NCBI RefSeq assembly: GCF_950295315.1
Contig: NC_080162.1
Coordinates: 72,881,729 to 72,945,728, forward strand
From: Erinaceus europaeus
Lineage: Eukaryota > Chordata > Mammalia > Eulipotyphla > Erinaceidae
Direction of reading: 5' to 3'
Length of the DNA stretch: 64,000 bases
Every line of letters starts with the position of its first letter. Position 1 is the first letter of the stretch. The translations under genes were made by a program, and so were the position numbers. Of the stretch, positions 11,301 through 22,115 are shown piece by piece. Under the pieces are notes generated by a model that saw only the letters and a list, made by a program, of their open reading frames with translations, had not been told where the DNA came from and did not search any database.

Positions 11301-14300
11301 GGAAAAATGGCCTCCAAGAGCAGTGGATTTCTAATGCTGGCACCGAGCCCCATTGATAATCCTGGAGGCAAAAAAATAAATAATTAATTAAATAAATAGG
11401 TAAGTGCAAGGATGAGGGTACAGGGAAGAGGATTTGTGGTTTTCTTCTCCTGGGCTCTTTGGTTTCCTGCATGTATGCAGGTGGCTTTTGCTTTTGTTTT
11501 CATCTACATGAGAAATTAGCATCTGACTTAATTTCCATATGGAATTTACACTTAAAAATAGGCTTCAGGGTTTCTGGAAGGTATCGAACTCAACAATTTA
11601 CCCATCACAAAAATATTTATTGGCTAGCTACTGTGCTTCGGGAGCTGTGATAGGAACTAGCTGGATATTGCTGAACAAAGAAAGTAAAAGTTGTTGGCCT
11701 CGTGGAGCTTAGATCCAAGTGGAGTAAGTGATGGTAACAACAGCACAATAAAAAATAATATAGCACATCAGAAAGTGTTAAGGAGCAAATTCAAGTACTG
11801 TTGGATGATAGAACTGAAATTTTCAATGGGAGAGGATGTATGTTCACAGGCACTCTGGGCGGCATCACTGAGAAGGGATTTCAGCAAAAGAAGAAGTGGA
11901 TGTAATGGAGGGTTGGGGTGGGAAGGGTCTTCCTGACAGGGAACAGCATGAACAAAGACCCCAGAAAAGAATCTTTCTGTTCTACTCAAGGATTTGGGTT
12001 GTCTTTTTTTCTTTTTTTACTCTGAATGAAGTGATCACCACTGCAAGGCTTTGAAAAGAAAAATGACCTGGTTTGAGCTTTCAATTCCTAAATGATTTGA
12101 TTGAGAACATACTATTACAAGACAGAGAAGAGATCCTTGTGTTCGTGCAAATAAGAAAAGGTTGGAAGGCAGGTGATGGTACTCCTGGTTAAGCATGCAT
12201 AGTATGAAGTGCAAGGACCTGGGTTCAAACCTCTGATCCCCACCTGCAAGGAGGATGCTTCACAAGGTGTGAAGTAGATTTGTAGGTGTCTGTCCTTCTC
12301 TCTCCCTATCTCCCCTTTCCTTCTCAATTTCTCTGTCTCTATTAAATAAATAAATAAATAAATTCTTAATATTTATTTATTTATTTTCTCTTTTGTTGCT
12401 CTTGTTTTATTGTTGTAGTTATTATTGTTGTTATTGATGTTGTTGTTGTTGTTGTTGGATAGGACAGAGAGAAATGAAGAGAGGAGGGGAAGACAGAGAG
12501 GGGGAGAGAAAGATAGACACCTGCAGACCTGCTTCATCGCCTGGGAAGCAACTCCCTGCAGGTGGGGAGCCAGGGCTCGAACCAGGATCCTTACTCCGGT
12601 CCTTGCGCTTAGCACTGCGTGCGCTTAACCCAGCTGTACTACTGCTGGACTCCCAAAATATTTTTTTTTAATAATAAAAGGTGGCCTCATAGGACAGAGA
12701 CTAGCAGAGATGAGGCATCAGGCAGTTGAGGGATGCATGTTTAAGTTAGGCAATAGAATTTCCTAGTGAGCACAACTGGAGTAGTAGAGAAAGCCTGCAG
12801 GGTTTGGGGACCTGAGCGTCTGGAACGATAGTTGCCTCTGCTGAAATACAGAGGATTGTGGAGAAAACTGTGTTCAGTTCTCTACAGAAGTTCACATCTA
12901 TCCTATCCAAGAAACATGTCTTATTGGTGGCTGCACATACAAGTCCAGAGTCAGAACCAGAGATGTATTTGTGGAAATTATGGACACATTGATGGCAGTT
13001 TCACTCATTCCCTTATTATTGTTGCCCCTCTGACTGCTCGTATCACTTCCTTCACTGTTTCCTCCATCTCTCCTCTCAGGCTCAGTCAGATTTCTTCTCT
13101 CTTTATCTTAGCAGTTCAGCTTCCCTGCCATCCAATCTTATCCATATTTTTAAAAAGTGCAAAACTAGAAGCAACACAGGTGTCCAACAACAGATGAGTG
13201 GCTGAGAAAGTTGTGGTATATATACACAACAGAATACTACTCAGTTATTAAAAATGGTAAATTCACCTTCCTCACCTCATCTGGGTGGAGCTTGAAGGAA
13301 ACATGTTAAGTGAGAGAAGCCAGAAAGAGAAGGATGAATATGGGATAATCTCACTCATCGACAGAAGCTAAGAAGTAAAAACAGAATGGAAAATACAAAG
13401 CAGAACTTGGACTGGGTTTGGCTGTATTGTACCAAAATAAAGGATGCTTGGAGTGTCAGGTCCTGGAGTATGATGGTAGAGGAGGACCTAGGTAGAGGGT
13501 CAGAATGTTGAGCAGAAAACTGAGAAATTTTATACATATATAACAACTACATAGTTGACTGTAAACAATTAATTCCCCCAATACAAAAAAAAATCTAGAA
13601 AAAAAAGAAAACACATAGACCACTGTATGCACTGAGCACTCCATGGGACCTGCCCTGAAGGGACGAGCACCTTAGGTGCCATGCTGCTTACAAATTGCAC
13701 TGAGTGGGTGGGTTTTACCAGCTCCTGCTCTGCAAACAAAGATGAACCATGAATTATTTTCCTGACAAGTAGCTAAGAAATAGAAATCACACAGGGTCAT
13801 TTACATTCAAACAGCAGGCTGTTGCTCTGATTTATAGTTCTGTCACCAGAGCCCACACCTGATTTTTAGGATACTTCAAACCAGGAGGAAAAAGTGTTTT
13901 TGTATTTATTTCTCTATGTCTCCAGAAACTAGCTAGTCCTGGGGAAATAAAATCAAATGTGCAGACCCTCACCTAAACTTAAAGATCAAGGTCCCTTCAA
14001 CTCATAGTGCATTGTCCAATTATAATCAACCACCCAGCATTCTCTTCAAAACACAAGTCTCAAGTCTGCTGTTTCCTTGTTCACTGCCTTTATTCTTCTC
14101 CCTCCCCATCCAAGTACTGGTTTCTCATATACCACCTCTGAAACCACATGTGTTCTTTTTTCCTTGAGCCACAGAGTCCAAGTCAAAGGCTGTACAGCAA
14201 GGTATCACTTCATATTACTACATATCTGTTATTGTGGCAAAAGATCCATAATAAAAAGTTAACACTTTGATCATTTTAAGGAAACAGTTAAGTGGAAATT

Positions 14301-17300
14301 ATGTTTATTCACAAAGTTGTAAAACCATCACCATACACATTCCAGAGCATTTTCAACATCCTTAGCAGAAACTCTGTGTCCATTAAACACAATACCCCTA
14401 CTTCTCCCTCCCACCTCCAACGCTATTTTGAGAAGGTGCAATACTCTGGGAGACAGAAAGTTGATAACCAGAAATGTGAGATTGTGAAACAGTGAAGCAT
14501 GGTGCTTCCAGAAAAGCATCAAAATTCACTCTCTGTCACATCACTTTAGCTCTTTGTGCCTCTGTGTCCTCATCTGTAACAGTCTCTCCTTCAGGTTCAT
14601 TGTGAGGGTCAGAGGTGCTGATCCACATAGTGTGCTGAGCTCAAGGCCCCTGAGGGTAGGCACTGGGTCAATGATAGTGTTGTTGAGAAGACCCTGAGAA
14701 AAGCCCCAGGCTGGTGCAGGAGGAGTGAATAACTGCCTGTGTTTCTCTCCAGGAGTGCTGGGTGAGGAGCTGCACGTGATCCAGTCTGAGACATTAGTGT
14801 CAGTCTCAGCTGGAATGACAGCCACTCTGCCCTGCACTGTGACCTCCCTGCTCCCTGTAGGGCCTGTCAAGTGGTTCAGGGGCAAAGGGCCAGGCAGGAA
14901 GGAAATCTACATTTTCAAAGAGGGCCATTCCTCCCGAGTAACATCTGTTATACACAACACAAAGAGAGAAAACATGGACTTTTCCATTCGCATCAGTAAC
15001 ATCACCCCAGCAGATGCCGGCGTCTACTACTGTGTGAAGTTCCAGAAAGGGAGCCCTGATGATGTGGAGATTAAGTCTGGACTAGGCACCCATCTCATTG
15101 TGCGTGGTGAGTACCATGTGATCCTCTTTCATTCCCTGCTGTGAGACTCACTAAGAACCATCCTTCCATCTTGGAACAACTAAGAATCAAGTAAAGATGT
15201 GAGTTTTTGTTCATTATCTGACTCAGTCCTTCTACAGATCAGGGAGGCTGCAGAGTCTGTGCTATTTGCTCAAGGCCCCTGACAGGTAAATGGTAGGAAA
15301 ATTCAGAACCCAAATCTACCTGGGTCCAATTTGCTCATTCTTTGGGCTCCAGGGGTAAAGTAGCTAAAGATTGGGTAAGTGCCTGGTCACCCCTTCCTTC
15401 AACAAAGGGTCCGCTCAATGTGGACAGCCTTCTCTTCACTCAGCACCTGCTCTGCATTGGGCTATGCTCTGGGTGTATGGAAGCAATAATGACCAAAACA
15501 GGCAAAGTTTACATTCTCTTTCTTCCAACGACAAAAAATTCATCTGGGACATGGAGAGGAGAGTGTGTTACCCTTTAGGTTGTTGTCAAAAACTTCATAG
15601 TGATGTTTGCTCTGACACTCCTGGTCAGAGGAGATGCTAACAACTGGCCATTTATTAAGATTTGTGGCAAAACATTCCCATGATTCAGGGACAAATTCAC
15701 ACAGTGCAATGTTTTCTAGCAGAATATGATGCTTTAGAATGCCTCCCCATAAGATATTCTACATTTGGATGACCCAGGAATTTTTCCATTCAGACAACAA
15801 AAATGCTCATTTAGGGTGTTCCACCAGGCACCCTGCAACCTGATTCCTGCAATGTCACCACACACAGGACCTTTAAACCCTGGCAGCTCAGTGTCCCCCA
15901 TGTACAAATGGGAAGCCTAGACTATAAAATAACCAAATTCTTGCCCACAGGCAAATGGCAAGTAGGTGAGTGCTATCCAGATCTCATCCAGGCCAAGTTC
16001 CTTCCTACCCTGACATTAGACTCTCTTTCCAAGCAGGGACTGGTGCGTAGTAGGTGCTGAATAAAAGCTCATTATAGCAAAGCATTGCACGGGGAGCCAG
16101 ATTTCTCCACTCTACCCGCTGCCCAAAGGTATACAATGCCCCCTGCACTGAGTCTGAGTTCCACTGGAGACTGAGAACCTCACCCAATCTCTACTCACAT
16201 CACCCCAAATCAAGCATTCCCTGTCAACAAGTACAGCTGCCCATTGTTCCACAGCTGCCTAACACTTCATTATATGCCACTTGTTTTATGTATTTTATAG
16301 TATTATCTTGATGGATGTAAGTTTTTCCCAAACCAGGACTATTAAAACTGCATTATAGCACATCATCTTATCCATACATCACTCTGCTCAGATGGGAGCA
16401 TTCAAGAGAAGTTCAGATTACAAAATTTTTGTAGATTTTTGTTAAAGATATTTGAGTAACTGAGTCTATAGAGAGGCCTTATCCTTTGTAATAATTTCAG
16501 AGTATTCTGCTGATTCTACAGGCCTCTTAGCAGAAATCTGCCAAGAAAATTACTATTAGAGAAGTGATATCGCATGTAGTCTGGCCACAGGACCAAAGTA
16601 TGCAGAAGTTGAGGCTCCAACCCTTTGTTGTTGTCCACTGAGAAAACAATGCCTTGACCTGAATTTGCAAGTAGCTCTCTAGGTCAGGACAGTCTGGCTG
16701 GTATATAAACCTAATTTTCTGACTCTCCTGCAACTGAAGTGAATTCATTTCCTTATTAGCCTCTCAAAAGGTCTGGTTCTAAGAGAACAGGTTCCTTGAT
16801 AGTCTTTGCCCCTCAACCTAGTAAAGCATGAAATAGAAAAGGATGCAACTTTTATGGATATTTGCAGGTCTATTAAGTAAGTGCATAACATCCAGCAAAT
16901 GTAGCCCTTATTCCTAAGCCTCCCCGAATTCTCCACAGTAGGTAGTACAAGTTCATTTTTATAAACAATAAATTGGGATCCAGAGAGATTCTATAATTTA
17001 GAATGCACAAGAATTAGGAGAAAACTCCTTCAGATTTCTCATTGATAAAATAGTAAGTCATGGACTCCATTTAAGAAAGTGGAAAAGCTCTAAATCACCT
17101 AACACAGCTAGAAATCTCCCAAATTGAGGGGTTACTTTAAGATGGAGTGACCCAGTTCCCTTTCCCCATGCTCAGTTTCCTCACCTGTAGAAAGGACACA
17201 GTCACACAAACCTTCACAGGAAAGTATGATGATGCAGCAAATGCAGTGAGACAACAGACCTTCTTTGGCGCTAGTGTCATTCCAAAGTCCTGTGGTCTCA

Positions 17301-20300
17301 GACACATCTCAGTGTCAGTGGATTCCTCAGTTTTTCTATATGTGAAGCAATGATAATCAAGGTTCAGAGATCTGTGTGTCTGGAGGTTTTATCTAAAAAG
17401 CACTAGATATGCCATAGTCAGTGTTACTCCTTCAGAGTAGCATAGCATGACTCAGAAAACAAGATACTAAGCCCAAGTGGACCGAGTGTCAAAACAGCTT
17501 CTCAAAGAGCACAGCTAGAGCTGAGAGTGGTTACCTGTCCTCTCTGAGCTGAGCAGAGGCAATCCAGGCATATATATGCAAATATATATATATGCAAATA
17601 TATATATGCAAATATATATATTTTTTGCTTCCAGGGTTATTGCTGGGGCTCAGTACCTGCACTACGAATCCATTGCTCGCGAAGGACGTTTTTCCCAGTT
17701 TCGTTGCCTTTGTTGTTGTTATTGTTATTGGATAGGACAGAGAGGAAATCGAGAGAGGAAGGGAAGACAGAGAAGGGGAGAGAAAGATAGGCACTTGCAG
17801 ACCTGCTTCACCGCTTGTGAAGCAACTCCTGCCCCTGCAGGTGGGGAGCTGGGGGCTCAAACCAGGATCTTTATGCCAGTCCTTGTGCTTTTCACCATTA
17901 TGCACTTAACCTACTGTGCCCAGGACCTGAATTTCACTGCTAAGAAAAACCTCCCCATCTTTAAACTCCTGTGTCTAAACAGGTGCTAGAATCCCTACAC
18001 ACACTCACCATAGCCTCTGAGCTCTCCCTGCCTCAACAAATGTTAATGAAATCTGTCTCCCTCCTTTCAATATGCTCCTAGAGCTCTAGAGATCTAATCT
18101 GAATAGAAACAAACATTGTTTTATATAAAACACATGTTGTTTGTATTCCAAAAGCCAATTGGAAATCTTTCCTGAGGGGATTATTTTTTACAATAAGACA
18201 GCATATCTTGGGGCTGTAACTTAAATTTAGGTTTTTTTCATAGTAGTGCTAGGGAGCAGGATGTAGGACTTCCCTTGGCATTTCTGTGATACTGTTTTTC
18301 TACCTCCCATAGTTTCTACCTAAAGAAGTTTCCACATATAATAAGCAGACCTTATGATAACCTCATAGGTGTTATTTACTAAGCACCTACTATAAACCAG
18401 ATTTTACACTCATCTGACCAGAGTTGGGTTTTAGTCTACTTTGTACAAAAGCAATCAGTGAGGCTCAGAGCTATGGAACAGAGATGGTAAATTAGTGCAA
18501 TGTACAATGAGGGGGACACCACCCAATACTTGCTAAACAGCAACTGACCATAGCACCTTAGCCCTCCAGGGTTATCCAGACTACTGGGGTTTCTAAGTGT
18601 TGACTTTTTCAGGGGACATCTCCTTTCCCTGTTCTCAAAAATGTTCAATGAGTTTTAGGAAGCAAAGGAAGTATTTACAAAGTCAAATATTTGAGATTAA
18701 ACTTTCAGAGATCATTTCTCTAGTATGTTATAAAGCTGAGTATATGTAACATTTGCTGTCTCCTGTCTGTTACAGAAATTGTGAGTAATTAGAAACAATT
18801 TGGAGGCATCCAATGGGACCCTTACAGGGATATCCACCCTTACTTTTGAATCTCTGATTTGTTTATATTTTGAGGGCAGAGAAGGTCCTTCTGTCTGCAT
18901 AGTTAACCTGAGTCTGTCTATTCTAATTTAAAAACGATTAAGAAATTAACCACCTTAGTCTTTCTCAAAGCTCACTCACGTTTGTTTTTAATGAAAAATT
19001 GACCTAAATACACACAGGTCCAGAAATATTCTTTCATCTCTCCCCCTTCAAATTCAGGAACTGGTACTTGAGGTTCTGCTGGAATAATTGTGGAAAGGAT
19101 GAAAACTTACACAGTACATTTGTAAAAGCCTGTGGGGAAAGCAGTGGATATAAATAAAGTCTGTGTGTTTGCTTACTTTTGTAATGTATTTTGTTGTTTG
19201 CTTGTTTGTTTTATTCATAGCAAAATATTTCTGCTGCTTGATGTCTCCTCCCTGCAGCCTTAGGAAAGACAAATGCTTGGTCTTACATTTCACTGAGGAG
19301 AAAGTAGGAAGTGCCATGGCCACACCCCACTGTTCTGCTGGCAATCTGATTCCATGGAGTCCCACTGTCCTACTACTTGCCCTGAACCTACTTCTATAAA
19401 TGCTTCTTCTGAATGTGATAAAGTTTCCCAACAGTCCTTTCCAATCTCTAGTCTCCTTTATGATCTGGTCACTCTTGGTTTCATGACAGCTGCCAGGTGA
19501 ACAGGTACCATCTGCCAATCACTGTGCTAGGTGGTTTCAGTGACTTTACCAATAGCAACTCTATTAAGCAAAAACTATAAGCAAGAGACTCTGTGCTTGG
19601 TGTTCTTTTATTTTGCAACATGTGTGTTCCCACTGAGTGGCAGGGGCTGTGCTTACTAATTTCACTACTATACTAATAGATGTTATCAGTTCTGGAGCAC
19701 CTACTGTGTGCCTAGCATTATCACTCATGTGCAAAGACCCCCATTTCTGTGCTTCTGCTGCATGCTTAGCCCAGTCCTGGCTGACTCCCTTGCTCTGGGT
19801 AGGACCTAAGGAATGTAGTTCCTCCCTATGATCTATCTGTCCCATACAGTCAGAGCTTCTGTCCTGTACTATTCCAATTCCACCCACCTTGGAGGCTTCC
19901 CAATACCCCCATGTCAGGTACCAGCAGAGGATAATGGTGCCCACCAAGTCACTAAACCAGGTGCCAAATTCTCATGACTGGGTGCACATGCTCTCCACTA
20001 CTTTCTTATGGAAGAACCTAGGCAGCCTGAGAAAAAGGTGATTGAGAATAAGGTACTTTAAAAAAAATGTATATATTTATTTATTATTGGATAGAGACAG
20101 AGACAAACTGAGAGGATAAGGGGAGATAGAGAGAGGGAAAGAGACAGAAACATCTGCAGCCGTTTGTGAAGTTTTCCCCCTGCACGTAGGGACCAGGAGC
20201 TTGAACCCAGGAACTTGCACACTGTAATGTGTGCGCTTAACCAGGTGTGCCACTGCCTGGCCCCAAGAAAAAGGTTTCTTTGTCTTGATTTCTGTCGTAA

Positions 20301-20753
20301 TCCTGAACCTAGAGCAAGATACAGATTCAAAAGCTTAGCACAAGGAAACAAACATACAACAACAACAACAAAACAGAAGCAAGTAAACTGTTTTTAAGAC
20401 TTATGAGAAGTATGGTGGTTACCTTTGGGAGGTGGAGAGTGGGGATACAGAACTTTGGTGGTGGGTGTGGTGTGGCACTGCACACTCTAATCTTACAATC
20501 TTGTAACATACCAGTCATAGCAAAAATAATAGATTTTAAAAGTTCAGTGCACTGATGGGTGCAGAAAACCACAAAGTATAGGCTCCTATCTGAGCCTTCT
20601 AATGGTTTCTCCTGTCCTTAATTTCCAGAACTAGAGATGTCTATTCCATTCTTCATTGCTGCCCTCCTAGGCCTCCTCCTTGGTCCAAAGGTGCTGTTAG
20701 TGGTTGGTGTCTCTATCATCTACAACTACAGGAAGGATGGGCCCTGGCTGTAA
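8322..20753 (+). CDS. SIRPB1: SIRP-beta-like receptor, single V domain (gene 1, three exons)
   Basis: Exons 8322-8391, 14753-15106 and 20629-20753 join in phase 1/1 to a complete 182-residue reading frame ending in TAA. Residues 1-24 or so are a signal peptide. Residues 25-141 are one SIRP V-type Ig domain with Cys51, Trp64 and Cys117, the 'DAGVYYC' motif and a sequon at Asn106. Residues 147-173 are a membrane helix with Lys162 inside it after a 'GPK' motif, then a nine-residue tail with no tyrosine-based ITIM. In the family, such a lysine pairs with the ITAM adaptor DAP12 (TYROBP) in myeloid cells, giving an activating receptor. Human SIRPB1 has one V and two C1 domains, but no C1 exon is visible in the 5.5-kb second intron, so the molecule is V-only. 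The SIRPB1 symbol means closest family type; SIRPG/SIRPA-type origin of the V exon is possible. Every boundary has a canonical GT or AG. Confidence 0.8.
8800..9085 (-). mobile_element. SINE S1
   Basis: Full-length reverse S1 in gene 1 intron 1: 'TTGTTGCCCTTGTTGC', 'CACCGCTTGTGAAGCGACTC' and 'CCCTGCAGGTGGGGAGCCG'. Confidence 0.85.
9320..9545 (-). mobile_element. SINE S1-related copy
   Basis: Reverse copy starting 'GCCACCAGAGTTATCACTGG', with a T run and 'TTCACCACTTGTGAAACTC'. Confidence 0.6.
9670..9800 (-). mobile_element. SINE S2
   Basis: Antisense S2: 'AGAGCACTGATCAGCTCTGG', 'GGATTGAACCTGAGACC' and 'TCTTTGCATAGCCACTATGC'. Confidence 0.75.
9985..10165 (+). mobile_element. SINE S1, diverged
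   Basis: 'GGGCACAAGGACCAAGGTTC' and 'GTGGTGAAGCAGTGCTACAG' identify an S1 relative. Confidence 0.65.
10190..10310 (-). mobile_element. Old S2-type SINE
   Basis: Antisense 'GCTCAACTCTGGCATTATC', 'GGGGACTTAACCTGTGACC' and a degraded head. Confidence 0.4.
10590..10780 (+). mobile_element. MIR-like fragment
   Basis: 'TTTACCATGTGCTAGACATT', 'CCTTACAGATGAGAAAAGGG' and a later 'TTTGAATTCAGACAG' recall the ancient MIR SINE. Confidence 0.4.
10825..10990 (+). mobile_element. SINE S3
   Basis: S3 body: 'AGATAGCTCACTTGAATAGT' and 'CTTTGCCATGTGCACAACC'. Confidence 0.55.
11047..11400 (+). mobile_element. SINE S1, long-tail form
   Basis: S1 with 'CAAGGACCAGCATAAGGATC', 'GAAGCAGGTCTGCAGGTGTC', a CAACAA-rich part and the extension 'GAGCAGTGGATTTCTAATGC' through 'AATCCTGGAGGCAAAA'. 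Confidence 0.8.
12165..12365 (+). mobile_element. SINE S1, diverged
   Basis: 'GCAAGGACCTGGGTTCAAAC' and 'CACCTGCAAGGAGGATGCTT', with an AAATAAATAAAT tail that meets the tail of the next, oppositely oriented S1. Confidence 0.7.
12366..12655 (-). mobile_element. SINE S1
   Basis: Reverse S1, tail to tail with the preceding copy: 'TGTTGCTCTTGTTTTATTG', 'GGATAGGACAGAGAGAAATG' and 'CCTGCAGGTGGGGAGCCAG'. Confidence 0.85.
13145..13590 (+). mobile_element. L1 3' fragment
   Basis: 'GAAGCAACACAGGTGTCCAA', 'GGATGAATATGGGATAATCT' and 'AATTCCCCCAATACAAAAA' are L1 ORF2 end plus 3' UTR, 5'-truncated. Confidence 0.75.
13600..14752 (+). other. Gene 1 intron 1, end
   Basis: No repeat or extra exon is recognised. 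The reading frame on the opposite strand over exon 2 (14541-14885) is a shadow of the V exon. Confidence 0.35.
14753..15106 (+). CDS. SIRPB1: Gene 1 exon 2: SIRP V-type Ig domain
   Basis: This 354-base exon has a pyrimidine-rich acceptor (TTTCTCTCCAG) and a GTGAGT donor and is phase 1 at both ends. It encodes the domain-1 start 'GEELHVIQ', Cys in 'LPCTVTS', the loop 'SLLPVGP', Trp in 'KWFRG', 'KEGH', '[16 protein letters not shown]', 'YYCVKF' and 'KGSPDD'. These are hallmarks of the SIRPA/SIRPB1/SIRPG N-terminal domain. In SIRPA this domain binds CD47 through its BC, C'D, DE and FG loops. The usual 'HFPRV' is 'HSSRV' here. Confidence 0.9.
15107..17560 (+). other. Gene 1 intron 2, first part
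   Basis: I looked for SIRP C1-type Ig exons (Cys...Trp-x-x-N-G...Cys patterns) and found none. Reading frames in this stretch are short and unlike any Ig domain. No young repeat is evident. Confidence 0.45.
17569..17622 (+). repeat. AT-rich minisatellite
   Basis: Three to four units of about 14-17 bases built from ATATATAT plus GCAA, directly before an S1 SINE. Confidence 0.75.
17625..17925 (-). mobile_element. SINE S1
   Basis: Reverse S1: 'CAGGGTTATTGCTGGGGCTC', 'CACCGCTTGTGAAGCAACTC' and 'CCCTGCAGGTGGGGAGC'. Confidence 0.8.
17926..20059 (+). other. Gene 1 intron 2, second part
   Basis: Mostly single-copy by eye, with a possible old MIR-like piece near 19500-19720 ('CACTGTGCTAGGTGGTTTC'). 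No C1 exon is seen. Confidence 0.35.
20060..20265 (-). mobile_element. SINE S1-related copy
   Basis: Reverse copy: 'ATTGGATAGAGACAGAGAC', 'CCTGCACGTAGGGACCAGG' and 'GTGTGCGCTTAACCAGGTGT'. Confidence 0.7.
20629..20753 (+). CDS. SIRPB1: Gene 1 exon 3: transmembrane segment with lysine and short tail
   Basis: After the acceptor TTTCCAG, the frame from exon 2 reads Glu-Leu-Glu, then a hydrophobic helix containing '[13 protein letters not shown]', then '[12 protein letters not shown]' and TAA. The lysine inside the membrane and the very short tail match SIRPB1-type DAP12-associated receptors and rule out the ITIM-bearing SIRPA tail. The juxtamembrane stalk between V domain and helix is only about five residues, much shorter than in three-domain SIRPs. 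Confidence 0.85.
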
Positions 20754-20799
20754 GTGTGGGGGAGAGAGGGAGTCAAAGATCTGTGTCAGAAGGGCAAGA

Positions 20800-21240
20800 T
20801 TGTGACCTCAACAGGAATTTGGAACTATTAGCATACGAATGACAGCAGCCTGAGGCAGGACACAAGGGAATGTATAAAAAGCATGGACTTGGAGCAGGTT
20901 GCTCTCTTTGGCTGTTGCTTCTTCTCCTGGTCAGAAGCATCTTGGCAGAGGCGCTCCAGGTATCCACCATGGCTAGTTCTCCTGGGAACTAAACACCTGT
21001 GACTGCTAGCTGGTAAACTTTTAGACCCCTCTACAGCCGTGAGCCACCACTACCTCAGCGGATAATTGTTTATCTTATGGGACTAAACTTTTGATAACTA
21101 TTCTCAGACTTTATGGACCTAGCATACTCTTAACCCTTGATGATAACTGCTTATTTTGTCTTTTACCTGTTTCACCCTAATAAACCTTGTATTATTTAAA
21201 CCTGTTCCCAGCTCCCCACTGTGAATCATTTTATGCGCCA
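20800..21240 (+). repeat. Possible solo LTR supplying gene 1 3' end
   Basis: The segment has a TATAAAAAG box near 20874 and an AATAAA about 300 bases later, followed by a short tail ending in '..CGCCACA', the arrangement of a retroviral LTR (promoter, R region, poly(A) signal). It starts about 50 bases after the gene 1 stop codon. I do not recognise the family and cannot see clear TG/CA ends or a target-site duplication, so it may simply be ordinary 3' UTR. Confidence 0.3.
21179..21184 (+). promoter_or_regulatory. Candidate poly(A) signal of gene 1
   Basis: This is the first canonical AATAAA downstream of the gene 1 stop codon, 426 bases after it, followed by T/G-containing sequence (CCTTGTATTATTT). 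The next hexamers lie in a SINE tail near 22085. Confidence 0.45.
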
Positions 21241-21279
21241 CAGCAGCAGCCCTCAAAACTCCTTTTTGAGTTAAAATTA

Positions 21280-21390
21280 CAACCACTCATGAAGGATCCT
21301 CCCTGCAGGTGGGGAGTGGGGACTCAAACCCAGATCCGTTCCCATGGTAATATGTGCACTTAACTGAGTATGCCACCACCCAGCCCCCCA
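21280..21390 (-). mobile_element. SINE S1, head fragment
   Basis: 'CCTGCAGGTGGGGAGTGG', 'ACTCAAACCCAGATCCG' and 'GTGCACTTAACTGAGTATGC'. The remainder is missing. Confidence 0.65.
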
Positions 21391-21969
21391 AGGGCCATTT
21401 CTTGAATGACAGATATTTAAATGTGATTTTATTTCCCCAAAGCTCCTTCCTTCTTCTTCTACCACCTGTAACTTCCATCTCTGTTGCCTCCTCCCTTCCC
21501 TGAGAGGCCCAGCTAAGATGAGGAGTGACAGAAGATTCCACAGATTCTGCTCCAGATAACTCCACTCCCCCAAAGACCTACCTCTGACATGCCTCTGCTG
21601 CTCCATCTCATAGTCCTAAGGCCCCGGGTGCCAAGCAGGAACCATGAGCAGTGCTGAGGACTAACTGAGGACACTCCCAATCAATATGAAAACTGGCTCA
21701 TTCAAGATACACATATAGGATGTGTCTAGCCCATCGCCTTAGGGCTGGTCATGATCTAAACAGCCATGCTCTGCTCTCATGAATCATCCTGTCTTCTAGG
21801 TTAAGCTTACCCATTCCCCAGCCTTGCTGAGGCTTTTACTGCAATTCAAAACACTGAGAAGCAAAGTGTTTTATTTCTTTGTAAAAATGTACCAAGAATA
21901 GTTTGGATTATATTTGTTTACTTGCTGCATAGTTTAAGGTATAAAGCAGGCATCTTGGTGGGCAGGGGG
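21391..21969 (+). other. Intergenic sequence after gene 1
   Basis: Nothing recognised; the minus-strand frames here are not supported. Confidence 0.3.
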
Positions 21970-22115
21970 AGGGCAAGAAGGAAGGTAACATATGGTTATA
22001 CAAAAGACTCCTATGCCTGAGCATCAGAGGTCCAAGGTTCAATCCTTGCACCACCTTGAGCCAGAGCTGAGCGGTGCTCTGACAAAAACAAATAAATAAG
22101 TAAATAAAATAAAGC
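21970..22115 (+). mobile_element. SINE S2
   Basis: 'ATGGTTATACAAAAGACTCC', 'CAAGGTTCAATCCTTGCACC' and 'CCAGAGCTGAGCGGTGCTCT', with an AAATAAATAAG tail. Confidence 0.75.

Noticed and set aside
14541..14885. 114-residue minus-strand frame over gene 1 exon 2
   Set aside because: It is the shadow of the V exon; the + strand has all Ig landmarks and splice sites.
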